Notes: generated by a model not told the origin, from the letters alone. 64,000 bases of DNA from Streptomyces sp. XM4193 (GCF_023072595.1 NZ_JALLGK010000002.1:248001-312000), one strand, 5' to 3'; positions 35,241 through 45,621 are shown, numbered from the stretch's first letter. Made by a program: numbers and translations.

Positions 35241-35246
35241 CAGCCT
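35241..35246 (-). promoter_or_regulatory. -10 box for the minus-strand gene at 35235
   Basis: TAGGCT on the minus strand, 5 nt before the start codon (overlapping TATAGG). It lies within the 37 bp separating two divergent start codons. Confidence 0.5.
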
Positions 35247-35259
35247 ATAGGTGCACCGG

Positions 35260-35265
35260 TAGGGT
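35260..35265 (+). promoter_or_regulatory. -10 box of leaderless dapE mRNA
   Basis: TAGGGT, 7 nt before the ATG at 35273. Its -35 region must overlap the divergent gene's promoter and start. Confidence 0.55.
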
Positions 35266-35272
35266 CCTGCCC

Positions 35273-36352
35273 ATGGCCCCGAAGACGCTTGATCTGCACC
35301 AGGACGCGGCCCGCCTCACCGCGCAGCTCGTCGATTTCCCCTCGGTCAGCGGCGACGAGAAGGCACTCGCCGACGCCATCGAGACCGCACTGCGGCAGCT
35401 GGACCACCTGGAGATCCTCAGGCACGGCAACAACGTCCTGGCCAGGACGCGGCTGGGACATCCGGAGCGGGTGGTACTGGCCGGCCACATCGACACCGTG
35501 CCGATCGCCGACAACGTGCCCTCCCGCCTCGACGAGGACGGGACGCTCTGGGGCTGCGGGACCTCCGACATGAAGTCCGGTGTCGCCGTGCAGCTGCGGA
35601 TCGCCGCCACCGTCACCGAGCCCAACCGCGACCTGACCTTCGTCTTCTACGACAACGAGGAGGTCGAGGCCGACCGCAACGGGCTCGGCCACATCGCCCG
35701 CGACCTGCCCGAGTGGATGGCGGGCGACTTCGCGGTTCTGCTGGAGCCCTCCGGCGGCGAGGTGGAGGGCGGCTGCCAGGGCACCCTGCGCGTGCTTCTG
35801 CGCACCGCCGGTCAGCGGGCCCACTCCGCCCGCAGCTGGATGGGGGAGAACGCCGTGCACGCCGCCGCCCCCATCCTCAACCGCCTCGCCGCCTACCAGC
35901 CGCGCCGGGTGGTGATCGACGGCCTGGAGTACCGAGAGGGCCTGAACGCGGTCCGCATCGGCGGCGGTGTCGCCGGGAACGTCATCCCGGACGAGTGTGT
36001 CGTCACCGTCAACTACCGGTACGCGCCCGACCTCGGCGAGGAGCAGGCGCTCGCCCATGTGCGGGAGGTGTTCGCGGACTGCGGCGTGAAGGAGATGGTG
36101 GTCGACGACCACAGCGGGGCGGCGCTGCCGGGCCTCGGTCACCCCGCCGCGGCGGCGTTCATGGCGGCCGTCGGCGGCACCCCGCAGCCCAAGTTCGGCT
36201 GGACGGACGTCTCGCGCTTCAGCGCTCTCGGGGTCCCGGCCGTCAACTACGGCCCGGGAGAGCCGAGTCTGGCGCACCGCGTCGACGAGCGTGTCGACAC
36301 CGCGAAGATCCTGCACTGCGAGGAGCGGCTGCGGAGCTGGCTCACCGACTGA
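35273..36352 (+). CDS. dapE: Succinyl-diaminopimelate desuccinylase
   Basis: A 359-residue M20 metallopeptidase-family enzyme that hydrolyses N-succinyl-LL-DAP, giving LL-DAP for lysine and peptidoglycan. Metal and catalytic motifs are [18 protein letters not shown] and [11 protein letters not shown]; the lid-domain QRAHSARSW contains the dimer-contact histidine. The start at 35273 is set by the leaderless -10 box and a family-like N-terminus ([25 protein letters not shown]). It works directly after DapC encoded upstream. The next gene begins 112 nt later with its own ribosome site. Confidence 0.95.
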   Translation: MAPKTLDLHQDAARLTAQLVDFPSVSGDEKALADAIETALRQLDHLEILRHGNNVLARTRLGHPERVVLAGHIDTVPIADNVPSRLDEDGTLWGCGTSDMKSGVAVQLRIAATVTEPNRDLTFVFYDNEEVEADRNGLGHIARDLPEWMAGDFAVLLEPSGGEVEGGCQGTLRVLLRTAGQRAHSARSWMGENAVHAAAPILNRLAAYQPRRVVIDGLEYREGLNAVRIGGGVAGNVIPDECVVTVNYRYAPDLGEEQALAHVREVFADCGVKEMVVDDHSGAALPGLGHPAAAAFMAAVGGTPQPKFGWTDVSRFSALGVPAVNYGPGEPSLAHRVDERVDTAKILHCEERLRSWLTD

Positions 36353-36464
36353 GGCGTACGCGGTGCCGGGATGCCCCGTACAGGTTCCGTACCCGGGGAG
36401 TTGTCCCTCGGGTCGGCCGGCGCTGCGTACCCTTGGCCGAAGATCGAGGCGGAGGGAGCGCGAG

Positions 36465-37199
36465 ATGAGCAGCGCAGACGAGCGGGAGCTCAAGGAACAG
36501 CGGTTGGGTCCGGTCGTACGCCGCAGGGGACAGATGCAGCCGGGCACCGCCGACCAGCGACTGCTGGATTCGAGCGGGCCGTCCGACTTTGTCCACCAGG
36601 ACCCCTGGCGGGTCATGCGCATCCAGTCCGAGTTCGTCGAGGGCTTCGGCGCGCTGGCCGAAGTCGGGCCCGCCATCAGCGTGTTCGGCTCGGCGCGGAC
36701 CCGCGAGGGCACCCCGGAGTACGCGGCCGGCGTGGAGCTCGGCCGGGCCCTGGCCGAGGCCGGCTACGCGGTCCTCACCGGCGGCGGGCCGGGCGCGATG
36801 GAGGCGGCGAACCGCGGTGCCTCCGAGGCCGGCGGTGTCTCGGTGGGCCTGGGCATCGAGCTGCCCTTCGAGCAGGGTCTGAACAGCTACGTCGATCTCG
36901 GGGTGAACTTCCGCTACTTCTTCGTGCGGAAGACCTGCTTCGTCAAGTACTCGCAGGGCTTCGTCGTCCTGCCGGGCGGGCTCGGCACCCTGGACGAGCT
37001 GTTCGAGGCGCTGACGCTGGTGCAGACCCGCAAGGTCACCCGCTTCCCGATCGTCCTCTACGGAACGGAGTACTGGGAGGGCCTGCTCGGCTGGCTCCGG
37101 AACACCGTGGCCAAGGAGGGCAAGATCGCTCCGGGTGATCTGGACCTGCTGGAGCTGACCGACGACGTCGACGAGGCAGTCTCCCTGCTCACGAAGTAG
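36465..37199 (+). CDS. LOG-family nucleoside monophosphate phosphoribohydrolase (TIGR00730 type)
   Basis: A 244-residue Rossmann-fold protein. The family hallmark PGGLGTLDELFEALTLVQT is present, with GGGPGAMEAANRGA as the nucleotide-binding turn. LOG enzymes release the base from nucleoside 5'-monophosphates and can produce cytokinins; actinobacterial members sit beside dapE, as here. The ATG at 36465 has GGAGGGAG upstream. The first ~55 residues (EQRLGPVVRRRGQMQPG) are a basic extension. Exact in vivo substrate is not known. Confidence 0.9.
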   Translation: MSSADERELKEQRLGPVVRRRGQMQPGTADQRLLDSSGPSDFVHQDPWRVMRIQSEFVEGFGALAEVGPAISVFGSARTREGTPEYAAGVELGRALAEAGYAVLTGGGPGAMEAANRGASEAGGVSVGLGIELPFEQGLNSYVDLGVNFRYFFVRKTCFVKYSQGFVVLPGGLGTLDELFEALTLVQTRKVTRFPIVLYGTEYWEGLLGWLRNTVAKEGKIAPGDLDLLELTDDVDEAVSLLTK

Positions 37200-37291
37200 A
37201 CCGGCCCCGGCCGTCGGCCCGCGCCGTCGGCCGGACACCGGCCCGTCCGACCGACCGGCGTACGCGGCCGCGCACCGCAGCCGCCCCTCGG

Positions 37292-38152
37292 CTAGGCGAG
37301 TCCGCGTCGGGCGACGGCCGGTGGGCGGTGGCCGGCGATCGAGGCCACCATCTCCAACACCTGCCGTGTCTCGGCGACTTCGTGGACCCGGTAGACCTGG
37401 GCGCCCAGCCAGGCGGAGACCGCCGTCGTCGCCAGCGTGCCGATCAGCCGCTCCTTGACGGGCCGGTCGAGGGTCTCGCCGACGAAGTCCTTGTTGGAGA
37501 GCGAGACCAGCACCGGCCAGCCGGTGGCGGTCATCTCCTCCAGCCTGCGGGTCGCCTCCAGCGAGTGGCGGGTGTTCTTCCCGAAGTCGTGGCCGGGGTC
37601 GATCATGATCGCGTCCCGTCTCACGCCGAGCTCCGCGGCGCGGTCCGCGAGCCCGGTCGTCACGCTCAGGATGTCCGCCATCACGTCCGGGTACGTCACC
37701 CGATGGGGTCGGGTGCGGGGCTCGGCGCCGCCCGCGTGGGTGCACACCAGTCCGGCGCCGTGTCTGGCCGCCACCTCCGCGAGCCGGGGATCGACGCCGC
37801 CCCAGGCGTCGTTGAGCACGTCCGCGCCCACCTCGCAGACGGCCTCGCCCACTTCGTGCCGCCAGGTGTCCACGCTGATCACCACGTCGGGGTAGCGTCT
37901 GCGTACCTCGGCGACGAAGCCGACCGTACGGCGGATCTCCTCCTCGGCGGTGACCTCGTCGCCCGGGCCCGCCTTCACCCCGCCGATGTCGACGATCGCG
38001 GCACCCTCGGCGACCGCCTGCTCGACGCGGTCCAAAGCCGGCTCGTCGCGAAAGGTGGCGCCCCGGTCGTAGAAGGAGTCGGGGGTGCGGTTCACGATCG
38101 CCATGATCACGGGCTCGTGTGCACCGAACTCCCGCTGTCCCAGCCGCAGCAT
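37292..38152 (-). CDS. folP2: FolP2-like dihydropteroate synthase homolog, probably not a true DHPS
   Basis: A 286-residue TIM-barrel protein of the pterin-binding family: IMAIVNRTPDSFYDRG at 16-31, later SVDTWRHEV, MIDPGHDFGKN and SLSNKDFVGE. The second loop reads DIGGVKAGPG, whereas active DHPS enzymes have GGESTRPG there, so the Ser-Thr-Arg-Pro loop that binds p-aminobenzoate is missing. This matches mycobacterial FolP2, reported to lack DHPS activity. AGGAAGGACG precedes the ATG at 38152. It is convergent with the LOG gene; in mycobacteria folP2 runs in the same direction as its neighbours. Confidence 0.87.
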   Translation of the reverse strand: MLRLGQREFGAHEPVIMAIVNRTPDSFYDRGATFRDEPALDRVEQAVAEGAAIVDIGGVKAGPGDEVTAEEEIRRTVGFVAEVRRRYPDVVISVDTWRHEVGEAVCEVGADVLNDAWGGVDPRLAEVAARHGAGLVCTHAGGAEPRTRPHRVTYPDVMADILSVTTGLADRAAELGVRRDAIMIDPGHDFGKNTRHSLEATRRLEEMTATGWPVLVSLSNKDFVGETLDRPVKERLIGTLATTAVSAWLGAQVYRVHEVAETRQVLEMVASIAGHRPPAVARRGLA

Positions 38153-38367
38153 GAGGCGTCCTTCCTGAGTGGGGGAGCGGAGTGAAGCGTTCGTCGTGAC
38201 CCTAACCCCGGCCGCTGACAACCGCGTTCGGGTGCGCCGGCCGGGGACCGGGCCGGTGGCGCCGCTTGCGCGCCGGCAGCCCCGGGGGCGTCGCCGGCCG
38301 CCGTGCGCATGGCAGGATCGGGGGAGCCGCGGCTGTGCGGCGGACGGTACGGCGGGGAGCGACGGTC

Positions 38368-38973
38368 GTGTTCTGGTTTCTGCTCTTGGGGCTGCTCCTG
38401 GTGATCGGCGCGGTCACGCTCGCGGTGAGCGGCAGCGGTGTCGGCAGGGGTGGCGATCGTGTGGTCGGCGGACTCGCCGACCCCGTACCGGAGCGGCTCG
38501 CCGGCGATCTGCCGCCCGACCGTCCGGTGGCGCGCACGGACATCGACTCGCTGCGACTGCCGCTGGCCCTGCGCGGATACCGCATGGAGGAGGTCGACGA
38601 CGCCCTGGACCGGCTCGGCGCGGAGCTCTCCGAGCGGGACGCGCGGATCGCCGAACTGGAGGCGGCGCTCGCCGGTGCCCAGGCGGACGCGGTGGCCGGC
38701 GAGCTTCTGGACGAACCGCGCCGCACCGGTGAAGTGCCGCCGTCCGGGGCGGAGCCGGAGCCGCAGGACGGCTTCCCGCGCGCCACCGCGAGCCTGCACC
38801 GTTCCCGTACGGGCCTCGACGCCGAGGCGGACGAGCACGACGTTCACGACGCCGAGCCGCCGAGCGGTCCGTGCACGATTCGCGACGCACGGGACGCCGG
38901 CGCCGCGGATGACGTCGGGGACGCGCCCGGTGCGACTCCCCGCGGCAGTGGCGGCGGTCGGGAGAACCGGTGA
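38368..38973 (+). CDS. Membrane protein with DivIVA-like motif
   Basis: A 201-residue protein: one N-terminal helix (FWFLLLGLLLVIGAVTLAV), then a DivIVA-type segment (LRLPLALRGYRMEEVDDALDRL near 70-91) and a short coiled coil (LSERDARIAELEAAL). The C-terminus is acidic and disordered. DivIVA motifs bind curved or polar membrane in actinobacteria. I chose the GTG at 38368, which has GGGGAG 8 nt upstream and puts the helix at the N-terminus; a longer frame from 38266 is unlikely. It overlaps tagA by GTGA. The position matches Rv1209, which also precedes tagA. Confidence 0.8.
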   Translation: MFWFLLLGLLLVIGAVTLAVSGSGVGRGGDRVVGGLADPVPERLAGDLPPDRPVARTDIDSLRLPLALRGYRMEEVDDALDRLGAELSERDARIAELEAALAGAQADAVAGELLDEPRRTGEVPPSGAEPEPQDGFPRATASLHRSRTGLDAEADEHDVHDAEPPSGPCTIRDARDAGAADDVGDAPGATPRGSGGGRENR

Positions 38974-39557
38974 GCGGGCAGGGCGACACCGTGCAGGGCG
39001 CCGACGGGCTGCCGCGCTGCCCCTGGGGCGCGGGCCCCGAGGACTACAGCGCGTACCACGACCAGGAGTGGGGCCGACCCGTCCACGGCGACAACGCGCT
39101 CTTCGAGCGGCTGTCGCTGGAGGCGTTCCAGTCCGGACTCTCCTGGCTGACGATCCTGCGGCGCAGAGAGGGGTTCCGTACGGCCTTCGCGGGGTTCGAC
39201 ATCGCGGTGGTCGCCGGGTTCACCGACACCGACCGGGAGCGGCTGCTCCAGGACGCGGGCATCATCCGCAACCGCGCCAAGATCGACGCCACGCTCTCCA
39301 ACGCACGCGTGCTCGCCGGCTGGCAGCAGGGCGAACTCGACGCGCTCATCTGGTCGTTCGCGCCCACGGCCGGCTCCCCGCCGGCCGCACTCGGCGACGT
39401 TCCGGCCAGCACGGCCGCCTCCGGCGCACTGGCCAAGGAGCTCAAACGCCGCGGGCTGCGGTTCGTCGGGCCGACGACGGCGTACGCGGCGATGCAGGCG
39501 TGCGGCCTGGTCAACGACCACCTGGCCGACTGCGCCTTCCGCAACCCCCGGCCGTAG
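38970..39557 (+). CDS. tagA: DNA-3-methyladenine glycosylase I
   Basis: A 195-residue base-excision repair enzyme. It has the Tag signature CPW near the N-terminus, YHDQEWGRPVHGD, LSWLTILRRREGFR and the C-terminal NDHLADCAF. The conserved cysteines and histidines (first Cys, His of YHD, His of NDH, last Cys) form the zinc site. It removes 3-methyladenine from alkylated DNA. The GTG overlaps the stop of the DivIVA-like gene, so the two are co-translated. Confidence 0.95.
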   Translation: MSGQGDTVQGADGLPRCPWGAGPEDYSAYHDQEWGRPVHGDNALFERLSLEAFQSGLSWLTILRRREGFRTAFAGFDIAVVAGFTDTDRERLLQDAGIIRNRAKIDATLSNARVLAGWQQGELDALIWSFAPTAGSPPAALGDVPASTAASGALAKELKRRGLRFVGPTTAYAAMQACGLVNDHLADCAFRNPRP

Positions 39558-39578
39558 AGCCGGGGCCCGCGCCGTTCG

Positions 39579-39607
39579 CGCCCCGCGTGGCGCTGCAGCG
39601 CGGGGTG
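39579..39607. terminator. Convergent hairpin after tagA
   Basis: CGCCCCGCG and CGCGGGGTG arms (one G-U pair) around an 11-nt loop, between the stops of tagA and the minus-strand enoyl-CoA hydratase gene. Confidence 0.55.
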
Positions 39608-39633
39608 CCGCCGGCGCGGGGTGCGAACCGCGT

Positions 39634-40422
39634 TCAGCGCCCCAGGAAGCGCGGCTTCTCCTTCTTCACGAACGCCTCCACCGCGATGCGGTGATCCTCG
39701 GAGGAGCCGGCGCGCACCTGCAGCTCCGCCTCCTTGGCCAGGGTCTCCGCGAGCGTGTGCTCGGCGCCGAACGCGAGCGACTCCTTCAGCGCCGCGTACG
39801 AGGCCGTCGGCCCCTGCGCCAGTCGGCGTGCCAGCTCCAGGGCCGCGTCCGGCAGCTCCTCGGCGGTCACCACGCGCTGCACCAGGCCCAGCTCCAGCGC
39901 CTCGTCCGCCTTCACCGAGCGGGGGAAGAGCAGCAGATCCGCGGCCCGGGCGGGCCCGACCAGCCGGGGGAGCGTCCACGACATGCCCGAGTCCGCGGTG
40001 AGCGCGATCCCGGCGAAGGAGGTGTTGAAGGCAGCGGTGTCGGCGGCGATCCGGTAGTCGGCGGCGAGGGCGAATCCGAACCCGGCTCCGGCGGCGACGC
40101 CGTTGACCGCGGCCAGCACCGGCTTGGGCATGGTGGCGATCGCCCGGGTGATCGGGTTGTAGTGGTCGTCGACCGTGGTGAGCGCCTCGCCCCCGTGCTC
40201 CCGCAGCGCCTCGATGTGCTCCTTGAGGTCCTGGCCGACGCAGAAGGCGCGCCCGGTGCCGGTGAGCAGCACGGCGCGCACGGAGGTGTCGGCGGCGGCT
40301 GCCTCCAGCGCGTCCCGCAGCGCCTCCTTGGTCTCGCGGTTGAGGGCGTTCATTGCCTCGGGACGGTTGAGAGTGATCGTCGCGAGGCCGTCGGTCGTGT
40401 CGTGCGCAACGGTGTCGGCCAT
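39634..40422 (-). CDS. Enoyl-CoA hydratase/isomerase family protein
   Basis: A 262-residue crotonase-fold enzyme. It contains TITLNRPEAMNALN, the oxyanion-hole GRAFCVGQD and NGVAAGAGFGFALAAD. The second catalytic region, ALTADSGMSWTLPRLVG, has Asp rather than a hydratase Glu, as in PaaG-type isomerases (ring-opening of epoxyphenylacetyl-CoA). The call stays at family level. It is transcribed alone, convergent with tagA and divergent from the DUF3117 gene. Confidence 0.9.
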   Translation of the reverse strand: MADTVAHDTTDGLATITLNRPEAMNALNRETKEALRDALEAAAADTSVRAVLLTGTGRAFCVGQDLKEHIEALREHGGEALTTVDDHYNPITRAIATMPKPVLAAVNGVAAGAGFGFALAADYRIAADTAAFNTSFAGIALTADSGMSWTLPRLVGPARAADLLLFPRSVKADEALELGLVQRVVTAEELPDAALELARRLAQGPTASYAALKESLAFGAEHTLAETLAKEAELQVRAGSSEDHRIAVEAFVKKEKPRFLGR

Positions 40423-40586
40423 GGGCCCAGCATGGCGGAGATCAACGGGCGCGAACAGGTCGTCCGACGGCGACGCGCGGTGTGACCTGTGTCTACTGGA
40501 GGCGTGCCGGTGGCGGAGTATGACGGGCGTCGCAGCGGTATATGCCGTTTTGACTGGGCGCGTTGCACAGAAGATGCCTGCCGATG

Positions 40587-40617
40587 TTGGTCAACGGGTC
40601 CTGCGATGCGGGATAAT
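40587..40617 (+). promoter_or_regulatory. Possible promoter of the DUF3117 gene
   Basis: GATAAT at 40612-40617 with TTGGTC 19 nt upstream, in a distinctly AT-richer stretch, ~90 nt before the start codon. The long spacing lowers confidence. Confidence 0.4.
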
Positions 40618-40707
40618 GGTGGTGAAGCGATGTGTTCGATGCCGGTGACATCTGGGTTGTCGCCTGCGACGAGCTGGTTCGAGCTGGTTTCAGGAAGGGG
40701 AACGAGC

Positions 40708-40875
40708 ATGGCGGCCATGAAGCCGCGGACGGGCGATGGTCCGCTAGAGGTGACCAAGGAGGGGCGGGGCATCATCATGCGCGTTCCGCTCGAAGGCGGT
40801 GGACGACTCGTCGTCGAGCTGACCCCGGATGAAGCGGTCGCACTGGGTGAGGAACTGAAGAAGGTCACCGGCTAG
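40708..40875 (+). CDS. DUF3117 small protein, 55 residues
   Basis: A tiny, highly characteristic actinobacterial protein: KPRTGDGPLEVTKEGRGIIM then VPLEGGGRLVVELTPDEA. The ATG at 40708 follows AGGAAGGGG; a second ATG at 40717 is possible. The predicted beta-rich fold is under 60 residues. Its mycobacterial counterpart Rv1211 follows tagA, the same neighbourhood as here, which supports the call. A strong hairpin follows. Confidence 0.9.
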   Translation: MAAMKPRTGDGPLEVTKEGRGIIMRVPLEGGGRLVVELTPDEAVALGEELKKVTG

Positions 40876-40906
40876 CGGTCGGCCGACGCACCTTGTGGTG
40901 ATTTCC

Positions 40907-40949
40907 ACGAGAGCCCCCGGGACGGTTGACGCCGTACCGGGGGCCTCGT
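40907..40949 (+). terminator. Terminator of the DUF3117 gene
   Basis: ACGAG and GCCCCCGG pair with CCGGGGGC and CTCGT across one mismatch, and ACGG pairs with CCGT inside. It starts 31 nt after the stop. Confidence 0.75.
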
Positions 40950-41043
40950 CGTCCCCGGGCCGGCGTCCGCGGTGGGCGATCGGGCGCGGCGGAAAGGGTT
41001 CGGGGTTCGGGACGGGCTCGCGTGGCCGTGCTGCGCGGCGCTG

Positions 41044-41700
41044 TCAGCGGGTGCGTTTGATCGCGCAGAGCAACCCGTCGCCCACCGGGAGCAGCGTCGG
41101 CAGCAGCTCCTCGCTGTCCCGCACCGTGCGCAGCAGTTCGCGGACCTTGAGCACGTCCTCGGTCTGGGCGGAGGAGTCGACCGTGCGGCCGTCCGCGAAG
41201 ACCCCCTCGAAGCAGACCAGGCCGCCCGCGCGGAGCAGGCGCAGCGATTCGGCGAGGTACTCCAGAGTTTCCTGGAGGTCGGCGTCGCAGAAGACGAGGT
41301 CGTAGGCGCCGTCGGCGAGGCGGGGGAGCACGTCCAGCGAGTGCCCCGCGATCAACCGCGCGCGATTGCCGGCGAAACCGGCGGCGCGGAAGGCCTGGCG
41401 GGCGAACTGCTGGCGCTCGGGCTCGACGTCCACGGTGGTCAGCACGCCGTCGGGGCGCATACCGTGCAGCAGGTGGATGCCGGAGACGCCGGTGCCGGTG
41501 CCGATCTCCACGACGGCCTTGGCGTCGGTGGCCGCGGCGAGGAGCCGCAGTGCCGAGCCCGTACCGTCCGACACCGGTCGCAGTCCCGCTTCGCGGGCCC
41601 GGCTGTGCGCCCAGCTGAGTGCGGCGTCCGCAGCAGTGTCGACGTGGTCGACGCCGTACGCTTCGGCGAACGCCCAACTCGTCTGCCGGTTGCCGGTAAT
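41044..41700 (-). CDS. SAM-dependent O-methyltransferase (class I, catechol type)
   Basis: A methyltransferase with the SAM motif VVEIGTGTGVSGIHLL, acidic motif TTVDVEPER and YDLVFCDADLQETLEYL. The start is unclear. The frame extends upstream to an ATG at 41808 and TTG at 41751, but neither has a ribosome site. AGGAGA stands 6 nt before an ATT at 41700, giving 218 residues, close to the ~215 of the mycobacterial homolog Rv1220c, and leaving the ECF promoter at 41775-41801 outside the gene. The homolog also sits divergent from sigE. Substrate is unknown. Confidence 0.82.
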   Translation of the reverse strand: MTGNRQTSWAFAEAYGVDHVDTAADAALSWAHSRAREAGLRPVSDGTGSALRLLAAATDAKAVVEIGTGTGVSGIHLLHGMRPDGVLTTVDVEPERQQFARQAFRAAGFAGNRARLIAGHSLDVLPRLADGAYDLVFCDADLQETLEYLAESLRLLRAGGLVCFEGVFADGRTVDSSAQTEDVLKVRELLRTVRDSEELLPTLLPVGDGLLCAIKRTR

Positions 41701-41774
41701 GGTCCGTCTCCTGTCCCCGTGGACCAGGTCTGCGTGGTCTACGTGCGTCAACGTGACTGTATCCGCTGGCCCCG

Positions 41775-41801
41775 GGAACCTGGATACGGGATCGCGCGTT
41801 G
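41775..41801 (+). promoter_or_regulatory. ECF-type promoter in front of the sigma factor gene
   Basis: GGAACC at 41775-41780, a 16-nt spacer, then CGTTG at 41797-41801. This is the GGAAC-N16-CGTT layout of extracytoplasmic-function sigma promoters. It points toward the sigma gene ~50 nt before its first possible start, so self-regulation is likely. Confidence 0.6.
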
Positions 41802-41857
41802 AAACCATCAGGTGACCGAGGCGTGGCGCACGCGCCAGTTGTGACGGGGGTCCGTGA

Positions 41858-42730
41858 ATGGGACTGGGGCACAGGAGGTCGGTGCACAAGCCGTCCGAAA
41901 ATGCTTATCCGGAGCTAACGGGGCAGATGGCTAAGGTGAGTGCTCCACTGGACACCACCAGAGCCGACAGGGGAGGTGCGGCTTCGGCCGGTGATCGGCG
42001 GGCGCTTCGGCTTCCCCGCTGGTGTTCCGGCAAGCCAACATCTGTGACCGACAACGCTGACCGCAGTCCCGCCACTACTTCCGCGTCCGCCAAGGCGCCC
42101 GCGACAGCGGTGTTCGCCGAAGACGCGGAGAGTCAGACGTGGACGCCTCCCTCGTGGGAGGAGATCGTCAGCACGCACAGCGCACGGGTGTACCGCCTGG
42201 CCTACCGCCTCACCGGAAACCAGCACGACGCCGAGGACCTCACTCAGGAGGTCTTCGTCCGTGTCTTCCGGTCCCTGTCGACCTACACGCCGGGCACCTT
42301 CGAGGGCTGGCTGCACCGGATCACCACCAACCTCTTCCTGGACATGGTCCGCCGCAAGCAGCGGATCCGCTTCGACGCGCTGGCCGACGACGCCGCCGAG
42401 CGCCTCCCCAGCCGCGAGCCCTCTCCTCAACAGCACTTCAACGACACCCACTTCGACGCGGACGTCCAGCACGCGCTGGACACCCTCGCGCCGGAGTTCC
42501 GCGCGGCGGTGGTGCTCTGCGACATCGAGGGCCTCTCCTACGAGGAGATCGCCACGACTCTCGGGGTCAAGCTCGGCACGGTGCGCAGCCGGATCCACCG
42601 GGGCAGGTCGCAGCTGCGCAAGTCGCTCAAGCACCGCTCGCCCGCCCGCAGGTCCGAACTCCCGGTGGTCGAGCAGCCGGTGCCCGTCGGAGCCGTCGAC
42701 GCACCCCTGGCGGAAGGTGGTGCGCGGTGA
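41858..42730 (+). CDS. sigE: ECF RNA polymerase sigma factor, SigE type
   Basis: A sigma-70 family group 4 factor. After a disordered N-terminal ~95 residues comes region 2 ([44 protein letters not shown]) and region 4 ([19 protein letters not shown] helix, [28 protein letters not shown]). The first ATG at 41858 (GGGGG upstream) is annotated; GTG 41882 (AGGAGG close upstream), ATG 41927 and GTG 41936 are alternatives, and mycobacterial SigE also has several starts. It overlaps the zinc-finger anti-sigma gene by GTGA. Order methyltransferase/sigE/rseA/htrA/tatB equals the mycobacterial envelope-stress cluster. The name is by that synteny and differs from S. coelicolor SigE. Confidence 0.9.
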   Translation: MGLGHRRSVHKPSENAYPELTGQMAKVSAPLDTTRADRGGAASAGDRRALRLPRWCSGKPTSVTDNADRSPATTSASAKAPATAVFAEDAESQTWTPPSWEEIVSTHSARVYRLAYRLTGNQHDAEDLTQEVFVRVFRSLSTYTPGTFEGWLHRITTNLFLDMVRRKQRIRFDALADDAAERLPSREPSPQQHFNDTHFDADVQHALDTLAPEFRAAVVLCDIEGLSYEEIATTLGVKLGTVRSRIHRGRSQLRKSLKHRSPARRSELPVVEQPVPVGAVDAPLAEGGAR

Positions 42731-43656
42731 GCGGTTCAGCTGAGCCGACACCGGTGGAGCTGCACCTCGGAGACCGGCTCGCGGCGCTGATCGACGGCGA
42801 GTTGTCGGACGAGCCCCGAGAACGCGTGCTCGCCCATCTGGCGACCTGCCCCGACTGCAAGGCCGAGGCCGACGCGCAGCGCAGGGTCAAGAGCGTCTGC
42901 GCGGGCAGTGCACCGCCGCCCCTGTCGGACGGGCTGCTGGCCAGACTCCAAGGCCTTCCGGGCGCGGGCCGGGAGGGGCCGGTCGACTACTTCGGCCCGG
43001 GCGCCTCGGGCGGGCTGAGCATCCACTACCCCCTGACCCCGGGAGCGGGCCACCACAGCGCGCTCTCCGGCGGTGGTGTCCTCGACTCCCCCCGTGGTTT
43101 CCGCACCCATCGCCCCTCCGAGGCGGAGCGGACGGCACGGGGCCGCCGGTTCGCCTTCGCTGCGGCAGGAGCGGTCTCGCTAGCCGCAGTCGCCCTGGGC
43201 GGTGTGGTGAGTTCCGGGCAGGGCGCTTCGGGTAGCCCGACGACGGCCGCCCCCGCGAGGGTCCCCGCGGCCGGTGTCGAGCGCGGCGAGCGGCGGGGCG
43301 AGTCGGGCGTGACCGAGCGGGCAGCGGGCCCGTACGCACAGCCCACCACGCACAGCAGTCCGCTGACTGCGCTCAGGGAGCAGGCCGGGTGGGCCGCCGG
43401 CTCCCGCGGCCAGGAGATATACGCGCCGGGCCTCGGGCCGCTGGCCGCAGGCCGGGCATCCCTGCCGCTCCTCTCGCCCCCGCTGGCCCTGGCTGTCGCA
43501 CATCGCGGTGTGCCGGTGACCACCGACGGCGCTGCCAGCGGGCGTTCGGGAGCGAGACCGTACGCGATGCCGAGCGCAAACGGTTCTCCGGCCGGCCCGC
43601 AGCCGCCCGGTTCGCTCGCCGACGGCTCGGGTGCTCCGCCGGCCTCCCACCCCTGA
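42727..43656 (+). CDS. rseA: Zinc-finger anti-sigma factor, RseA-like
   Basis: A 309-residue anti-sigma factor. The ZAS motif is intact: His38-x3-Cys42-x2-Cys45 in HLATCPDC, which binds zinc and the sigma factor. One membrane helix ([20 protein letters not shown], ~140-160) leads to a ~150-residue Ala/Gly/Pro/Ser-rich outer part. The GTG at 42727 overlaps the sigE stop, ensuring matched synthesis. It holds SigE inactive until an envelope signal triggers release. Mycobacterial RseA is shorter and soluble, so the outer part is a difference. Confidence 0.86.
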   Translation: MSGSAEPTPVELHLGDRLAALIDGELSDEPRERVLAHLATCPDCKAEADAQRRVKSVCAGSAPPPLSDGLLARLQGLPGAGREGPVDYFGPGASGGLSIHYPLTPGAGHHSALSGGGVLDSPRGFRTHRPSEAERTARGRRFAFAAAGAVSLAAVALGGVVSSGQGASGSPTTAAPARVPAAGVERGERRGESGVTERAAGPYAQPTTHSSPLTALREQAGWAAGSRGQEIYAPGLGPLAAGRASLPLLSPPLALAVAHRGVPVTTDGAASGRSGARPYAMPSANGSPAGPQPPGSLADGSGAPPASHP

Positions 43657-43745
43657 CCTCCGCCGCCCGGGCGCCGAGTTGTCCAGGGGCGGACGGTTGC
43701 CTGCGCGGCGCCTCGCGCGCCTGGTTCAATTCGTCAGTGGCAGTG

Positions 43746-43763
43746 CCCGGGAGGGCTCCCGGG
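43746..43763. promoter_or_regulatory. Perfect inverted repeat before htrA
   Basis: CCCGGGAG-GG-CTCCCGGG, 8-bp arms, 25 nt before the ATG at 43789. It may be an operator or a leader hairpin near the ribosome site. Confidence 0.45.
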
Positions 43764-43788
43764 TGAACGCGTGAGGTGTGGGAAAAGC

Positions 43789-45621
<1,833 letters not shown>

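Noticed and set aside
37292..38152. Calling the gene an active dihydropteroate synthase
   Set aside because: The Ser-Thr-Arg-Pro loop is missing; the FolP2-like label is safer.
40632..40832. Possible upstream peptide overlapping the DUF3117 gene (begins MFDAGDIWVVACDELV)
   Set aside because: The first part looks protein-like, but there is no ribosome site and the remainder is a frame shadow of DUF3117; a short leader peptide cannot be excluded.
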